Assembly (NCBI GenBank): GCA_018267385.1
Contig: JAFDYN010000013.1
Location: forward strand, 1-64,000
From: Bacteroidota bacterium
Lineage (GTDB): Bacteria; Bacteroidota; Bacteroidia; Chitinophagales; LD1
Length of the DNA: 64,000 nucleotides
Direction: 5' to 3'
Shown: piece by piece, positions 24,039 to 33,063 of the stretch
Layout: each line of letters opens with the position of its first letter
Position numbering within the stretch: position 1 is the first letter of the stretch
Position numbers and translations under genes: made by a program
The notes under the pieces: model-generated
Databases searched by the model: none
Seen by the model: only the letters and a program-made list of their open reading frames with translations
Told to the model about the DNA's origin: nothing

Positions 24039-24620
24039 TTAGAGAAATTTTCGGATCGCCTCATCCGGGCGCTTGTATCCCGTGCGGAATTCATAGACAT
24101 GTTTGCGCAGTGGATGAAAGGCATAAGTGAGCTGGACCATGAGGCCAACGCTCTCGTCCAAGGTGAAGCCGGTGATCAGAAAGCCGGCTTTCAGTTTTGG
24201 CAGTATCACCTTGTTATTTGATGCATGGTGCTGGCTTGTTACTTTTTGAAAGCCGCGGGCTTTGAATTGCGTCAATAGCCAGAGGAGCAGGGCCGGATAA
24301 ACACCTTTGCCCTGATGGTCGGGCACGATACCGGAGTCAAACATATAAATAGTCTCTGCATCTATCTGGTAGCTACTATGCCAGCCGATGGGTAAATCAG
24401 CATAATATATCAAATAGAAAAGGGTGAGCCTGTGCCGGAGATTCCTGGCCAGATCGCTGCGGTCTGCCCGCTCTTTGGCAGACAGCCAAACGTCCGTATC
24501 GATCTGCAAGATGTCGGGATAAACAATACTACTATGTGAAGCATAAAATAGATCGAATTCAGCGGCAGATACTTCTGCGATGGTATATCCGGTCAATAGT
24601 TGTTCTTTTTCAAAGGGCAT
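24039..24620 (-). CDS. GNAT family N-acetyltransferase
   Basis: A 193-residue protein whose central part, FDSGIVPDHQGKGVYPALL, matches the acetyl-CoA-binding motif A of GNAT enzymes (V-x-P-x-x-Q-G-x-G). It is followed by a helix and the QHHASNNKVILPKLKAGF segment, which resembles the usual N-x-x-x-x-x-x-x-x-x-x-G-F pattern. The ATG at 24620 is used because the longer reading frame begins with TTG. The substrate is unknown. Convergent with hppA and divergent from the next gene. Confidence 0.75.
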   Translation of the reverse strand: MPFEKEQLLTGYTIAEVSAAEFDLFYASHSSIVYPDILQIDTDVWLSAKERADRSDLARNLRHRLTLFYLIYYADLPIGWHSSYQIDAETIYMFDSGIVPDHQGKGVYPALLLWLLTQFKARGFQKVTSQHHASNNKVILPKLKAGFLITGFTLDESVGLMVQLTYAFHPLRKHVYEFRTGYKRPDEAIRKFL

Positions 24621-24701
24621 TTCTAAATATAAGTGAAGACGATCCAAATTGTTAAAACTGGCATAGATTTTTATACCTTTAGGGAAATCAAAAAACTCAT
24701 C

Positions 24702-25274
24702 ATGAAAAAGATAAGCCTTACTCTCGGCCTGGTGGTAGCCCTCGTGATCTCAGCAGCGGCACAGGTGACCATAGGTGACGTGACCCTGCCAGGCAGCATC
24801 AAAGCCGGAAACACAAACCTCGTGCTGAACGGCGGCGGTACCCGTGTGAAATTCTTTATGGACATCTATGTGGCCGGTCTCTACCTGCCAGCTAAAAACG
24901 GTAATGCAGATGCTATAGTAAAGGCAAATGAAGCGCAGGCAGTAAGGCTCCAGATCACATCCGGCATGGCTACTTCTGACCGTATGGCGGACGCAGTGAA
25001 GGAGGGCTTTGAAAAATCTACAGGGGGTAAGGTAGCGCCTATCCAGGCTAAAGTCGACCGCTTCCTGAAGCTCTTTAAGCAAGAGGCTATTGTGAAGACG
25101 AATGTATTTGAGCTGGTGTATGAGCCGAACGTAGGCACCAAGGTGTATAAGAATGGCAAGCTGCTCGATACAATAGACGGTATGGATTTCAAGACGGCAC
25201 TCTTTGGTATCTGGCTGGGCAATGATCCTGTAGAGCCTAAACTGAAGGCCGGTATGCTGGGTCAGGCGAAATAA
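24702..25274 (+). CDS. Secreted chalcone isomerase-like protein
   Basis: A 190-residue exported protein. Residues 1-20 form a signal peptide ending AAAQV, and the rest matches the bacterial chalcone-isomerase-like domain: GGGTRVKFFMDIYVAGLYLP, then a helix-rich centre and VYKNGKLLDTIDG with a final GIWLGNDPV segment. Bacterial members of this fold are periplasmic lipid- or fatty-acid-binding proteins of unknown role. The ATG at 24702 gives a proper signal peptide; a TACCTTTA promoter-like element is at 24674-24681. A terminator follows. Confidence 0.85.
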   Translation: MKKISLTLGLVVALVISAAAQVTIGDVTLPGSIKAGNTNLVLNGGGTRVKFFMDIYVAGLYLPAKNGNADAIVKANEAQAVRLQITSGMATSDRMADAVKEGFEKSTGGKVAPIQAKVDRFLKLFKQEAIVKTNVFELVYEPNVGTKVYKNGKLLDTIDGMDFKTALFGIWLGNDPVEPKLKAGMLGQAK

Positions 25275-25298
25275 AAATATCAGAGAATATATTTATAG

Positions 25299-25322
25299 AG
25301 GGCGGCGCGAGTCGCCCTTTTT
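25299..25322 (+). terminator. Rho-independent terminator
   Basis: AGGGCGGC-GCGA-GTCGCCCT forms an eight-pair stem (one wobble) followed by TTTTT, placed 24 bases after the chalcone isomerase-like gene. Confidence 0.8.
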
Positions 25323-25329
25323 ATTGGCG

Positions 25330-25734
25330 CTATTGTATCGGTTGTTTTGAGCCGCGTTCGCCGTAGAAGGCGTTGCTGGTCTTGGTGTAGAGGTTGGCAA
25401 GCCATATCAGTAGTAGTTGCAATGGCAGGCGTGCGTACAATACCCACAGCGGCACATCCGGCCAACGGTCATGCGCTACAGCCATGTAGATATTGGCTGG
25501 GAAGATAGCGATGAGCAGCAGTATGAGCGCAAAGGCTGCTAAGCGGCGCGTCTGCGGTATCATCAGCCCTATACCGCATAGGATCTCTGCCACGCCGCTG
25601 ATGTAGATCATGGCGAGCGGTGCGGGCAGATAGGTCTCTACCATCCTGAGATATGGAGCGGGTTTCACAAAGTGGATGATGCCGGCTACGACATATACGG
25701 CAGCCATGATGTAGAGGAATACTTTTTTCAGCAT
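25330..25734 (-). CDS. DoxX family membrane protein
   Basis: A 134-residue protein with four membrane helices (about 5-20, 44-62, 68-86, 100-118) and the DoxX-type features VAGIIHFVKPAPYLRM and SGVAEILCGIGLMIP. DoxX proteins are small quinol-oxidase- or redox-associated membrane proteins, mostly of unknown role. The ATG at 25734 is used, since the extension to 25800 adds hydrophilic residues and leaves no room for the divergent gene's promoter. Confidence 0.88.
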   Translation of the reverse strand: MLKKVFLYIMAAVYVVAGIIHFVKPAPYLRMVETYLPAPLAMIYISGVAEILCGIGLMIPQTRRLAAFALILLLIAIFPANIYMAVAHDRWPDVPLWVLYARLPLQLLLIWLANLYTKTSNAFYGERGSKQPIQ

Positions 25735-25799
25735 GGTGTTTGCTTTATGGAATTTACACAGAATTGCTTTACTAATATCATGCCTTATAAATTTCCCCA

Positions 25800-26129
25800 A
25801 TGATCGTTTTGCACTGTCCGTGGCTGCATGTGAGTGGTATGGCGCTATGGCCTTTTATCCTGATACGGGATAGGGAGGGGATGAGTGATGCATCGCTCAT
25901 CCTGCATGAGCGTATCCACCACAGGCAGCAGCTGGAGCTACTGATCCTACCGTTTTACCTGCTCTATGCAGTAAACTATGCGATCAACCTCGTGCGGTAT
26001 GGAAGTAGATTGAAAGCCTACCGAGAGATCGTTTTCGAGCGCGAAGCATATGCTATGGATGCGAGGGAAGACTACCTGCAGCAGCGCAGACCATATGCCT
26101 GGCTGCGCATGTTCCACATGAAACAATGA
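25800..26129 (+). CDS. Very small gluzincin-like metalloprotease candidate
   Basis: A 109-residue protein with the zinc motif HERIH (residues 36-40), a hydrophobic helix after it (48-65), and FEREAYAMD (79-87), which resembles the third-ligand motif E-x-E-A of M48/M56-type gluzincins. It therefore has all elements of a minimal gluzincin in a chain about one third of the usual length, like described minigluzincins. No signal peptide is obvious; the hydrophobic segments suggest membrane association. The function is unknown and the enzyme assignment is an inference from motifs. Its last codons contain a 15-of-16 parS-like sequence (26110-26125). Confidence 0.65.
   Translation: MIVLHCPWLHVSGMALWPFILIRDREGMSDASLILHERIHHRQQLELLILPFYLLYAVNYAINLVRYGSRLKAYREIVFEREAYAMDAREDYLQQRRPYAWLRMFHMKQ
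26110..26125. promoter_or_regulatory. parS-like site (15 of 16) at a gene end
   Basis: TGTTCCACATGAAACA has one mismatch to TGTTNCACGTGNAACA. It overlaps the last codons of the small metalloprotease-like gene, just before the convergent stop codons. Confidence 0.4.
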
Positions 26130-27314
26130 TCAGAGCTGTACGGGTGTGTGCCTGTAGCGATATATCAGGAAGCCTCCGGAGATACCCGCGCGGACCACGA
26201 AGAGACTCTGCTGAAAGTAGACATTGTAAGGGTCAGAGCCGTAATAGCCCACCTGGAAGAACAGGCCGGCGAAGGGTGTGCCCCAGATGCGGAAGGAGCC
26301 TGTCACAGAGATGTTGAGCCGCTTGGTGATGTCATAGATAGGCACCGTGCGCAGATCTCCGAGCGGACCGGTGCGATAGGGGGCGTCCCAGATGTACTCC
26401 ATGTCCGCCCAGATGCGGAAGCGCTCGCGGCGTTCAGGCTGGTATTGCGGGCGGTAGATGCCGTGGCGCTGATCATAGATGCCGCTCTGGTAGATGGGTG
26501 CGTAGATCCAGCCTATCTGTATATTGCTACGATAGCGGCCGTACATGTGCTCCGCGCAGAGCAGGCTGTCTACAAAAACTTTTGGGTAAAAGGTGATGCC
26601 GGCCTTCCAGTATACCTGAGACGAGACGGAGAGCGTACGGTTATACCGGCTGTGATAGATGGCTTTTGATGTGTCTATTTTCTGGTGATCGAATGAATAA
26701 ATGCCGCCATAGATCACCTGAAAGATGATGAAGTCGCTGAAGTCGCCATTGTAGCGATTGTAGTAGCCGCCATCTTGCGGGCGGAAGTGTATACCATCCT
26801 GTCCGTTGGAGAGGTGGAATATCTTAAATCCGAAATAGTGTTGGTCCTTTCTGTTGTCCCAGAGTTTGCTTTGTGTCACGAAGAGTGTGATGCCAGGCTT
26901 GAAGCTGGGCGTGCGGATAGGCGTTGAGGTATCACCACGGCTGCGGTCATTGCGCAGGAGGCGTACCTCTATGTCTGGATGGAGGAAGACACCAAAGCGC
27001 AGGCCGCCTTTGACTGTTTTAGCCCAGCGGCCTCCGATGGGGATAGGTGTATTGATCTGCGCCTGGATGAAGTATGGCTTGGCTGGAAATTGCTTTGTGT
27101 CGGGCCAGGCTTTGTCGTACTCACTATAGGCAGATAGTAGTGTCAAGTCTGACACCTGCATGAGCGTAGTATAGAAGTTTTGGGCGCTCTCGCGGGCCTG
27201 GGACTCGCGTGTGATGTAAGTGGTGTCCTGAGCTGAAGCCGCCGCCGCCGCGAAGGCCGCTAATACAGCACAAATGAAAAATCTGAGGATGCCAGGTGGG
27301 TAATGGTGTCGCAA
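26130..27314 (-). CDS. Outer-membrane phospholipase A-like beta-barrel protein
   Basis: A 394-residue exported protein with signal peptide (1-29, ending ASAQ) and many alternating hydrophobic strands rich in Y, F and W, as in outer-membrane barrels. FKIFHLSNGQDG (164-174) matches the H-x-S-N-G catalytic motif of outer-membrane phospholipase A1 (H167, S169), and asparagines at 186-189 could complete the triad. The barrel looks larger than OMPLA's twelve strands. Phospholipase activity is inferred from the motif only. It stands alone and ends against the convergent small protease-like gene. Confidence 0.65.
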   Translation of the reverse strand: MRHHYPPGILRFFICAVLAAFAAAAASAQDTTYITRESQARESAQNFYTTLMQVSDLTLLSAYSEYDKAWPDTKQFPAKPYFIQAQINTPIPIGGRWAKTVKGGLRFGVFLHPDIEVRLLRNDRSRGDTSTPIRTPSFKPGITLFVTQSKLWDNRKDQHYFGFKIFHLSNGQDGIHFRPQDGGYYNRYNGDFSDFIIFQVIYGGIYSFDHQKIDTSKAIYHSRYNRTLSVSSQVYWKAGITFYPKVFVDSLLCAEHMYGRYRSNIQIGWIYAPIYQSGIYDQRHGIYRPQYQPERRERFRIWADMEYIWDAPYRTGPLGDLRTVPIYDITKRLNISVTGSFRIWGTPFAGLFFQVGYYGSDPYNVYFQQSLFVVRAGISGGFLIYRYRHTPVQL

Positions 27315-27379
27315 TGAGACAGAATTTGGATTCGATCCTTCAAAAAGAAAGCCAACACTCAGCGCCCCACAGCTATCTC

Positions 27380-28606
27380 TTACTTGCGGGTAAACTTCAT
27401 CAGGTTCTGCGTATTCTTATTAGCCCAGTGGTAGCCGAGAGAGAATGGCAGCGGCTTGATGTTGGCCGAGTCTTTTTTGTAAACCTCGTACAGCTCCTGC
27501 TGGTCTACGCCGGAGAAATCGCTCACAGGCTTCACATAGTTGCCGTAGAACTTTAGCGACCACTTGCTCTTGTCCAGATAGCGTAGCGCGATGCCTGTAT
27601 CATCCTGCAGGATTGACTTGCTTTTCTTCAGACAGATATTGCGGATGGTCTCAAAGGTGCCGTAGTTCATCAGATAGCTGGCAGACTTTACGTAGGTATA
27701 GCACTCCGGCATGGCGTTGAGCCATGTCTGCAGGGCAGTGTTGCTCTTGAAGCTGGCCATGCCGCCATATGGATCATCGCAGAGATTGGTCTTGAAGTAG
27801 ACGATCTTCTGGATCTTGCTGGCGCCCTTCTTTTGGAAGTAGATCTCTACGCAGGCGTTGGTGTACTTGCTCATAGAGTCTGTAGGGATCTCGGTCATAG
27901 TCTTGCCATCATCCAGCAGGTGCTTGTATTTCACATCAAGTACGGTATAGCCGGCACGAACCAGAAATACGCAAGCTACCGGAGTGACACCATTCCAGCG
28001 GTTGGACACATCGCGCAGCATTTTGTGAGTGATAAAGTAGCTCTTGCCAAAGATATCCTCGAGAGACTTTTGTACAGAGTTGAGCGTGGCGATCGTCTTG
28101 GTAGAGTCCATTTTTTCCATCACCGGCAGCGAGCCGTATTTCTCCAGTGCGATCATGATATACTGATCTGCATCGGGGAAGAACTGCACACAGTGCAGGA
28201 TGTCCGGCCCGGAGAAAGGATAGAATACAGTCTTAGGGTTGGCCAGCTCATCTGCCAGCTCCGTCTTGGCCCAGTCGCGCATCTTGCTCAGGCGTATCTC
28301 CTCTATGTGGTTGAAGCCACGGTTCATGGAGTCGCTATAGAGCTTATAGTAGGCCAGGTTCTGGAGCTTCTGCGGGATAGCGACGGATGAGTCCGGCTTC
28401 ATACCTGCGAGGTAGAGCGCTATATCATTGAGCTGGTTGTGCTCGGCCTTGCTGATCGTGGTGTCTGTGATGACCGGAGAGGGGGCAGCTGCGGCTGGCG
28501 CTGGTGCGGCAGTAGTGGGCTCTGCCTTGGCAGCAGGGTGGCTATTGCAAGAGGCCAGCAGGAGTACTGCTGTAGAGAGAGAAATGATCCGGGCGAAGAA
28601 CTTCAT
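27380..28606 (-). CDS. Hypothetical lipoprotein, tandem paralogue A
   Basis: A 408-residue lipoprotein: lipobox LLASC with C20, then an Ala/Pro-rich linker to about residue 45 and a globular domain. Conserved blocks are FYPFSGPDILHCVQFFPDA, a KSYFITHKML segment and LGYHWANK at the end. The domain recurs in Bacteroidota and other bacteria as an uncharacterised family. It is clearly homologous over nearly its whole length to the gene at 28654-29895, with 47 bases between them, so the pair arose by tandem duplication. No catalytic motif is seen. Confidence 0.8.
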   Translation of the reverse strand: MKFFARIISLSTAVLLLASCNSHPAAKAEPTTAAPAPAAAAPSPVITDTTISKAEHNQLNDIALYLAGMKPDSSVAIPQKLQNLAYYKLYSDSMNRGFNHIEEIRLSKMRDWAKTELADELANPKTVFYPFSGPDILHCVQFFPDADQYIMIALEKYGSLPVMEKMDSTKTIATLNSVQKSLEDIFGKSYFITHKMLRDVSNRWNGVTPVACVFLVRAGYTVLDVKYKHLLDDGKTMTEIPTDSMSKYTNACVEIYFQKKGASKIQKIVYFKTNLCDDPYGGMASFKSNTALQTWLNAMPECYTYVKSASYLMNYGTFETIRNICLKKSKSILQDDTGIALRYLDKSKWSLKFYGNYVKPVSDFSGVDQQELYEVYKKDSANIKPLPFSLGYHWANKNTQNLMKFTRK

Positions 28607-28653
28607 ATATCGATCTGCTTTGCTGTATAAATGTATTGATTTTGTCTCGGCGC

Positions 28654-29895
28654 CTAGCTTTTCTTTTCAAATTTCATGAGGTTCTGCACCTGGTCCTTCC
28701 AGTGGTAGCCGAGAGAGAAGGGCAGCGGCTTTACGCTGGCAGAATCCTTCTTGTATGCTGCCTGCAGGTTGGCCTGGTAGTAGCCACCGTGGAAGTCTGC
28801 TATCGGCTTCTCATAGTTGCCGTAGAGGGTGATCTTCCAGACCTTAGGATCATAGAAGCCAAACGCAATACCGGTATCGTCTTGCAGCACAGTCTTGCTC
28901 TTCTTCATGCAGATATTGCGTATCACGCTGAAGTCTTTCTGACACATCAGATAGCTTGCCGACTTGGCGTACATATAGCCCTCCGGCAGTGCATTGAGAT
29001 ATGCCTGCAGGCCCGGGTTGCCTAGCATACCCGGTGTGCCGAGATATGGATCATCACCGAGGTTCGTTTTGAAATAAGTGAGCTTTTGAATTTTGCTGCC
29101 GCCGTTCTTTTTGAAATAGATCACTACACAGTCATTCTGATGATGGCCCATAGAGTCGAGTGGCTGGTCTACTTCTTTACCATCTTCTGTCAGGTGTTTG
29201 TATCTGATGTCAAGGATAGAGTGGCCTGTACGCTCCAGAAATACGCAGGCGAGAGGTGTGAAGCCATTGTATTGGTTAGATACATTGTAGGCCATCTTGC
29301 GGGTGATGAAGTAGCTCTTGCCGATGATATCCTCGAGAGAGTTATTGATATACTTGAGTGTATTGCTGGCTTTCGCGGAGTCCATTTGTGCTGCCGCAGG
29401 CAGTGCTCCATAGCGCTCGAGTGCGAGCATGACATACTGGTCTGCGTCGGGGAAGAACTGCACGCAGTGCAGGATATCCGGCCCTGAGAATGGATAGAGC
29501 ACTGTTTTAGGGTTTGCCAGCTCGTTGGCCATTTCTGTTTTAGCCCAGTCGCGCATTTTGCTGAGACGGTTCTTCTCTATGTTAGAGAAACCTTTGTCCA
29601 GCGTGTCGCAGTATTGCTTGTAAGAAGCAAGGTTACGCAGGCGTGATGGTACAGAGGAAGAGTCTTGCCTGATGCCGGCAAGATACAGGGCTACATCATT
29701 CAGCTTATTGTGAGCGTCGGTATTGATGCCCGGCTCTATGATGTCCGTATTGGCTGTTTCCTCTTTTGGGGCGGATACAGCTATTGTGTCTTTTTTTTCT
29801 GTCGTGGTTTCAGCGGTTTTGGCGGGCTGAGAGCCACATGAGGATAGCACTATCGCGCCGATAGCTATGCCCAGAAAGCGGGGGGTAACTTTCAT
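28654..29895 (-). CDS. Hypothetical lipoprotein, tandem paralogue B
   Basis: A 413-residue lipoprotein with lipobox VLSSC (C20), a Thr/Glu/Lys-rich linker and the same globular domain as the next gene downstream: shared blocks include AKTE.ANELANPKTV, YPFSGPDILHCVQFFPDADQY and GKSYFIT.KM. It is the upstream member of the duplicated pair. The N-terminal linkers differ most, while the core is well conserved, which suggests maintained function of both copies. Role unknown; probably periplasm-facing at the outer or inner membrane. Confidence 0.8.
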   Translation of the reverse strand: MKVTPRFLGIAIGAIVLSSCGSQPAKTAETTTEKKDTIAVSAPKEETANTDIIEPGINTDAHNKLNDVALYLAGIRQDSSSVPSRLRNLASYKQYCDTLDKGFSNIEKNRLSKMRDWAKTEMANELANPKTVLYPFSGPDILHCVQFFPDADQYVMLALERYGALPAAAQMDSAKASNTLKYINNSLEDIIGKSYFITRKMAYNVSNQYNGFTPLACVFLERTGHSILDIRYKHLTEDGKEVDQPLDSMGHHQNDCVVIYFKKNGGSKIQKLTYFKTNLGDDPYLGTPGMLGNPGLQAYLNALPEGYMYAKSASYLMCQKDFSVIRNICMKKSKTVLQDDTGIAFGFYDPKVWKITLYGNYEKPIADFHGGYYQANLQAAYKKDSASVKPLPFSLGYHWKDQVQNLMKFEKKS

Positions 29896-29928
29896 GAATT
29901 GACTGGAAATTTAGGTGCGCGAAATTAC

Positions 29929-31239
29929 CTATAAGCTTTTGATTTCCTCATTTTTTGAGAGGAATTTTGCGGCAATCCAGACCACGAGGCCTGCGGCTAC
30001 GATACCGAGACCGATGCTGGCCTCGTATGGCTTGCCTTTAAGTACAAACCACATAAACCAACAATTAACAATCAGGAATAGCGCCGGCGTGACCGGATAG
30101 CCCCAGGTGTGATATGGCCGCTCCAGCTCCGGACGGGTAAAACGCAGGATAAATACTCCGAGAACCGTCAGTGTGGTGAAGATGGACAGTGTGAAAGAAA
30201 TATAGGTGATGATCGTGTCAAAGGATGAGGTGTAAAGCAGCACCAATGCTATAAGCGACTGAGAGACAATGGCTAATACCGGAATGCCGTTGCTGTTTTT
30301 CTTTGACAGGAAGCGGAATATGGAATAGTCCTCTCCTATCATCTGGATCACGCGCGGCCCTACGATGACCATAGAAGAAATGGTAGAGACGAGCAGTATA
30401 GAAATGATCAGGGAGATGAGGCGAGCTCCATTTTCACCGAAGATATATTTGGCAGAGATAAAGGCTACCTCATTGACCCCTTTCATCTCCTCTACCGGTG
30501 CGGTGCGGAGGAAGACATAGTTGATCAGGATGTAAAGTAGTGTCACGAGGATAGTACCTACAAGGATAGACAGCGGGATATTGCGGCGCGGGTTGTCCAC
30601 CTCGCCGGCTATATAGGAGGAGGCATTCCACCCGGAGTAGGCAAACGATACATACACCAGAGAAATAGCAAATGGCATGGAAAACACATTGCGGCCAGTA
30701 TCCGGGGTCGGCAGGATGGAGATGTGCGTATTGCAGGCGCAGAGCAGGCCGAATATGATGAAGATGATGATCAGAATAACTTTTAATGCTGTCGCTACGG
30801 TCTGGAAGCCGCCACCGATGGAATAGTTGATGGACTGGACCACTGTGATCAGTATGATGACCACCGCACCGATCATTTGTGGTGAGTAGCCCGGTATGAC
30901 TGTAGAAAAGTACTTGCCCAGGGCCCAGGAGGCTGCCGCTATAGGCGCCGCAAAGCCGATCGTGGCAGATACCCAGCCGGAGAGGAAGCCGACCACCGGG
31001 TGGTAGATCTCCGAGAGAAAGTTATACTCCCCGCCCGAGCGTGGCAGGGCGGCTCCCAGCTCGCTATAGGCAAAGGCACCAAAGAGTGCTATGACACCAC
31101 CGATGCTCCAGAGGGCTATGATGGCAGCAAAATCACTGATGCCCGGCAGCTGGTAGCCGAGGCTGGTAAATACGCCTGTGCCGATCATATTGGCTATGAC
31201 CACAGAGAGCGCGGTGGGGAATTTGATCTTACCGTTCAT
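29929..31239 (-). CDS. APC family amino acid permease
   Basis: A 436-residue transporter with about 12 membrane helices. The first helix has the signature VVIANMIGTGVFTSLG (G-x-G helix break of the APC fold), followed by YSELGAALPRSGGEYNFLSE and GWNASSYIAGEVDNPRRNIP, typical of LAT/y+LAT-like amino acid permeases. It likely exchanges or imports amino acids at the inner membrane; the substrate is not clear. It is 33 bases upstream of the lipoprotein pair on the same strand, so cotranscription is possible. Confidence 0.92.
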   Translation of the reverse strand: MNGKIKFPTALSVVIANMIGTGVFTSLGYQLPGISDFAAIIALWSIGGVIALFGAFAYSELGAALPRSGGEYNFLSEIYHPVVGFLSGWVSATIGFAAPIAAASWALGKYFSTVIPGYSPQMIGAVVIILITVVQSINYSIGGGFQTVATALKVILIIIFIIFGLLCACNTHISILPTPDTGRNVFSMPFAISLVYVSFAYSGWNASSYIAGEVDNPRRNIPLSILVGTILVTLLYILINYVFLRTAPVEEMKGVNEVAFISAKYIFGENGARLISLIISILLVSTISSMVIVGPRVIQMIGEDYSIFRFLSKKNSNGIPVLAIVSQSLIALVLLYTSSFDTIITYISFTLSIFTTLTVLGVFILRFTRPELERPYHTWGYPVTPALFLIVNCWFMWFVLKGKPYEASIGLGIVAAGLVVWIAAKFLSKNEEIKSL

Positions 31240-31351
31240 GGATTTAGGTAGCGGGGGCGCAAGTTAATCAAGTAATGCATATTTTCACGGCGCGAAAGGA
31301 TACTTAACGATCCCCACCTCCGGTTCAGTATCTGTATTTGCTTTTTTTCTT

Positions 31352-32581
31352 ATGCCTGACAGCTCCCGTACCGACGCTTATGCCTCTCTTAGGATCCCTG
31401 AGTTCAGGGCCTATCTGCTAGCCCGATCTCTCACCACCATCGCGCTGCTCATGCAGAATACTGTCCTGGCCTGGCAGATATACGAGATCACGGACAGTAA
31501 GTTTGCCCTGGGCCTGATAGGACTCAGCGAGGCGCTGCCTTTTATCATTACGACCTTCTTCTCGGGTATCGCTGCGGACAGGTATAACAGGAAGCGCATT
31601 CTTGTTATTTTCACCGGCCTGATGATCCTCTGCGCTTCCATCTTTGCAGCAGGCAGCTGGAACGGTGCGAATGCCGATACGGTGCATTGGTACTACATCA
31701 TTATCGGTATCGTAGGTGTGTGCAGATCCTTTACCACGCCGGCCTCCTCTGCTATACAGGCGCGTATCGTACCACGCGAGCTATATGCCAATAGTTCCAC
31801 GTGGAGCAGCAATAGTTTTCAGGTCAGTGCGGTGATGGCTCCGATACTTGCGGGGATCCTGCTGGACTTTATCACCCCACGCTGGGTCTATCTGATCTGT
31901 GCGGGGATATTTGTGGTGTCGTTCTACTTTACCTCCAGGCTGGATGAGCACTACCCACCGCCTATGGATGGCAAAGAGCCTTTCATTCGGTCGTTCTTTG
32001 GTGGGATACGCTTCGTGTTTGGCACACAGGCTATTCTTTCGTCCATATCGCTCGATCTTTTTGCAGTACTCTTTGGTGGAGTCACGGGGCTGGTACCTGC
32101 TTTTTGCAAGGACATACTCCATGTAGGCCCTACGCTGATGGGTGTGCTGAAAGCGGCGCTATTCCTCGGCTCTGCCGTGGCAGGCTTCCTGCTGGCACAT
32201 CACCCGCCTACCAGGCATGCAGGCCGCAACCTGCTGATCTGTGTGGGCCTCTATGGCGTATGCATCATCGGCTTTGCGCTGTCGCATTGGTTCTGGCTCT
32301 CCTTTCTGATGCTCTTTATGGCAGGCGGCTTTGACAATGTGAGCGTGATCATACGCAGTACGATCATACAGCTATTTACCCCGGATGAAATGCGGGGGCG
32401 CGTCTCTGCGGTCAACTCTATTTTTATCAAGTCGTCCAATGAGATCGGCGACTTTGAGTCAGGCCTGGCCAGCTCAAGGCTGGGGCTGCAATATGGTGTC
32501 ATATTCGGTGGTGTCATGACGCTGCTGGTAGTGGCCGGTACGGCCATCTTTGCGCCTACACTCAGGAAAATGCGTCTCTGA
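31352..32581 (+). CDS. MFS transporter (EntS-like)
   Basis: A 409-residue major facilitator protein with about 12 helices. The loop 2-3 signature reads SGIAADRYNRKRIL, matching the G-x-x-x-D-R-x-x-R-K motif, and the fold matches the MFS_3/enterobactin-exporter EntS group. It is a proton-driven exporter of unknown substrate. Its stop codon overlaps the ATG of the following acetyltransferase gene (TGATG), so translation is coupled. A 14-of-16 parS-like sequence lies inside at 31793-31808. Confidence 0.9.
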   Translation: MPDSSRTDAYASLRIPEFRAYLLARSLTTIALLMQNTVLAWQIYEITDSKFALGLIGLSEALPFIITTFFSGIAADRYNRKRILVIFTGLMILCASIFAAGSWNGANADTVHWYYIIIGIVGVCRSFTTPASSAIQARIVPRELYANSSTWSSNSFQVSAVMAPILAGILLDFITPRWVYLICAGIFVVSFYFTSRLDEHYPPPMDGKEPFIRSFFGGIRFVFGTQAILSSISLDLFAVLFGGVTGLVPAFCKDILHVGPTLMGVLKAALFLGSAVAGFLLAHHPPTRHAGRNLLICVGLYGVCIIGFALSHWFWLSFLMLFMAGGFDNVSVIIRSTIIQLFTPDEMRGRVSAVNSIFIKSSNEIGDFESGLASSRLGLQYGVIFGGVMTLLVVAGTAIFAPTLRKMRL

Positions 32582-33063
32582 TGGCTGTCGCGTTCAGACA
32601 GATCGCACCCGGTGATAATACGGCGCTAGCGACCATTATCCGCCGCACACTGCAAGACTATGATGCTGTGCGGGAGGGTACCGTCTACTATGATGAGAGT
32701 ACAGATTATCTTTACGAACTTTTCCGGAAGGCCGGTAGTGTTTATTTGGTAGCTGAAGAAAACGGGATAATACTGGGCGGTGGTGGAGTTTTCCCTACAG
32801 ATGGCCACGATGCGGCAACATGTGAGCTGGTCAAGATGTACCTGAGTGCGGCTGGCCGTGGTAGGGGTATAGGCCGGCAGCTGCTGGAGCATTGTATTGA
32901 TTTTGCGCGCAGCGAGGGATATACGCAGATGTACCTCGAGTCTATGCCGGAGCTGCATCATGCTATAAAGCTCTATGATAAAATGGGCTTCACGCGGCTC
33001 TCTGCGCCGCTGGGCCAGAGCGGTCACTACGGCTGTGGTATCTGGATGATCAGAAACCTGTGA
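32581..33063 (+). CDS. GNAT family N-acetyltransferase
   Basis: A 160-residue GNAT enzyme with the acetyl-CoA motif YLSAAGRGRGIGRQLLEH, the strand LGGGGVFP before it, and LYDKMGFTRL near the end. It overlaps the MFS gene by one base at its start and its 3' end overlaps the convergent PhoX-like gene by 14 bases. Coupling with an exporter could mean joint handling of a small molecule, but nothing in the sequence fixes this. Confidence 0.9.
   Translation: MAVAFRQIAPGDNTALATIIRRTLQDYDAVREGTVYYDESTDYLYELFRKAGSVYLVAEENGIILGGGGVFPTDGHDAATCELVKMYLSAAGRGRGIGRQLLEHCIDFARSEGYTQMYLESMPELHHAIKLYDKMGFTRLSAPLGQSGHYGCGIWMIRNL

Noticed and set aside
27315..27379. GGATTCGATCC, recalling a tRNA T-loop
   Set aside because: No acceptor, D or anticodon stems can be drawn in the 65-base gap.
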